From a bacterium (GTDB lineage: Bacteria; Patescibacteriota; Patescibacteriia; Patescibacteriales; JAGXOH01): DNA of 7,217 nucleotides. The stretch spans positions 1-7,217 of the forward strand of contig JAIOTG010000103.1 of NCBI GenBank assembly GCA_021106995.1. Direction: 5' to 3'. The notes under the pieces are model-generated. The model had not been told where the DNA came from and did no database searches. It saw only the letters and a list, made by a program, of their open reading frames with translations. Shown piece after piece: positions 5,961-7,217 of the stretch; the stretch's first letter is position 1; each line of letters begins with the position of its first letter. The position numbers and the translations under genes were made by a program.

Positions 5961-7217
5961 ATGATTATTCTAGGAGTCCGCCAGGGTCATGATTCTTCAG
6001 CGGCAGTAATTATAGATGGTAAAATAATTGCCGACGTTCAAGAGGAGAGATTTACTAGACAGAAAAATGATACATCTTTTCCTATAAATGCTATTAATTA
6101 TTGTTTGAAAACAGCCGAGATATCAAGTGAGGATATTGATTTTTTAGCAATAGCAAATTCTAAAATTCAAAGTCATTTTTTTTCTTTTTTTGATATTCCA
6201 AAAGAGTTAATTTCAGAAACACCTGGGTTTAAAGAAATTTCTAAAAGTTATGTAAAAAATCTTTTTGGGATTTCTAACGATAAGAATAGACCGGTTTTAC
6301 CTCTCTATCAAAAAAAATTAAAATTATCCCAAAAATGTAAGATTGAGTGCGTGGATCATCACTTTAGTCATGCCGCTTCAGCTGCTTATACATCTGGATT
6401 GAACAATGAGAAGGCTCTAATAGTAACCATGGATGGGGTTGGGAATGGTGTTTCCAATGCTATTTGGAGATTCGAAAATAACCAAATAACCAAATTAGCT
6501 TCTTTTGATCAAAGCTCTTCCCTTGCCTTTTTTTATTCTTCTGCCACGGAGGCGATGATGTGGAGACACGGAAGTGATGAGTGGAAGCTTATGGGCTTAG
6601 CTCCTTATGGCAAGGCTCAGCCAGGGGCTCTAAAAGGTTTGCATCCTGAATTTAAGGATGGTGAGCTTTCTTATGCTATTGATTTTGGAGAATGGGGAAG
6701 ATGGAATGATCACGGAGCAAATCATTATCATGGCAAGATGAGCAAAGAGTTAGTGCCTTATTTGGAAAAATTAGGAAGAGAGGATTTTGCAGCCGAGGTT
6801 CAAAGGATTTCGGAGGAGCAGGCAATGAATTTGGTTTTACCATGGCTTAAGAAGGAAAAAACTAGAAATATTTTATGTGCCGGTGGATTTTTCTTGAATG
6901 TTAAATTTAATCAAAAATTATGGTATACAGATGAACTTGACTTTCAATGGGTTTATCCTAATTGTGGAGACTCTGGCTTGGCTGTTGGTTCAGCACTTTA
7001 TGTTTACCATAAAAACAATCCAAGCGCTCCCATCCAAAAAATTAAAGATCTTTATAAAGGACCTGAATTCAGCAACGAAGAAATTAAGGAAATATTGGAT
7101 GATATTGGATTAAAATATAAATATGTTGATAATCCAGGTATGGCGGCTAGTGAGTATTTAGTTAAAAATTTGGCGGTTGCTTGGTTTCAGGGGAAAATGG
7201 AGACGGGCCCAAGAGCG
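5961..7217 (+). CDS. NodU/CmcH/TobZ-family O-carbamoyltransferase, N-terminal part (3' end outside window)
   Basis: Open from ATG 5961 to the last base (419 codons) without a stop. Members of this family transfer the carbamoyl group of carbamoyl phosphate, through a carbamoyl-adenylate, to a hydroxyl of a sugar or natural product. In TobZ the N-terminal Kae1-like domain does the transfer and the C-terminal YrdC-like domain makes the adenylate. Visible motifs: GHDSSAAVIIDG (9-20), EERFTRQKNDTSFP (28-41), DHHFSHAASAAY (132-143, metal-binding histidines H134 and H138 or neighbours), MDGVGNG (157-163), KLMGLAPYG (209-217), GGFFLNVKFN (308-317), GDSGLAVGSAL (336-346) and FQGKMETGPRA (409-419). The last begins the well-conserved stretch leading into the C-terminal domain. 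Family proteins are usually about 550-620 residues, so roughly 130-200 are missing here. It is more G+C-rich than its neighbours. The start follows the previous stop by 4 bp. Probably carbamoylates a sugar hydroxyl of the operon's glycan. Confidence 0.93.
   Translation, partial: MIILGVRQGHDSSAAVIIDGKIIADVQEERFTRQKNDTSFPINAINYCLKTAEISSEDIDFLAIANSKIQSHFFSFFDIPKELISETPGFKEISKSYVKNLFGISNDKNRPVLPLYQKKLKLSQKCKIECVDHHFSHAASAAYTSGLNNEKALIVTMDGVGNGVSNAIWRFENNQITKLASFDQSSSLAFFYSSATEAMMWRHGSDEWKLMGLAPYGKAQPGALKGLHPEFKDGELSYAIDFGEWGRWNDHGANHYHGKMSKELVPYLEKLGREDFAAEVQRISEEQAMNLVLPWLKKEKTRNILCAGGFFLNVKFNQKLWYTDELDFQWVYPNCGDSGLAVGSALYVYHKNNPSAPIQKIKDLYKGPEFSNEEIKEILDDIGLKYKYVDNPGMAASEYLVKNLAVAWFQGKMETGPRA

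Noticed and set aside
6898..7113. Short open frame of 71 codons on the + strand near the window end
   Set aside because: It overlaps, in another frame, the carbamoyltransferase gene, whose conserved motifs (GDSGLAVGSAL and others) are read through the same bases.
1..7217. Nod-factor locus (nodH, nodS, nodU)
   Set aside because: No acyltransferase, deacetylase or chitin synthase type gene is present and the organism is far more AT-rich than rhizobia. The resemblance is limited to the types of decorating enzymes.

Overview
The window is a stretch of one long, unidirectional operon from an AT-rich organism (about 30% G+C by eye). It encodes eight genes, all on the + strand: two PAPS-type sulfotransferases, four glycosyltransferases or glycosyltransferase-like proteins, one SAM-dependent methyltransferase and one O-carbamoyltransferase. 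The first and last genes are cut by the window edges. No gap between genes exceeds 9 bp, so there is no room for an internal promoter, terminator, RNA gene, CRISPR array or mobile element, and none was seen.

Layout: 1-405, C-terminal part of a sulfotransferase; 407-1303, a complete second sulfotransferase; 1313-2233 and 2235-3134, two GT-A (family 2 type) glycosyltransferases; 3137-4279, a GT-B (family 4 type) glycosyltransferase; 4283-4960, a class I methyltransferase; 4964-5956, a divergent GT-B-like protein; 5961 to the window end, the N-terminal 419 residues of a NodU/CmcH/TobZ-family carbamoyltransferase.

Taken together, the glycosyltransferases probably build an oligosaccharide or polysaccharide repeat, and the sulfotransferases, methyltransferase and carbamoyltransferase decorate it. 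The likely product is a sulfated, methylated and O-carbamoylated surface glycan (capsule, O-antigen-like chain, S-layer or pilin glycan) or, less likely, a secreted glycoconjugate. This is inferred from family membership. No initiating phosphoglycosyl transferase, flippase, polymerase or ABC exporter lies in the window, so the end product and export route cannot be fixed.

Organism: the sequence is bacterial-style, densely packed and very AT-rich, with Lys/Asn/Ile/Phe-heavy proteins, frequent ATA and AGA codons, TAA as the only stop codon at all seven visible gene ends, and almost no Shine-Dalgarno sequences. This fits an AT-rich lineage with weak Shine-Dalgarno use, such as some Patescibacteria/CPR or Bacteroidota, but the sequence alone does not decide it. 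About 2,390 codons contain no in-frame TGA, which argues against UGA recoding. I do not see an obviously new type of system. The most interesting aspects are the combination of modifications, the tandem sulfotransferases and the start-site architecture.
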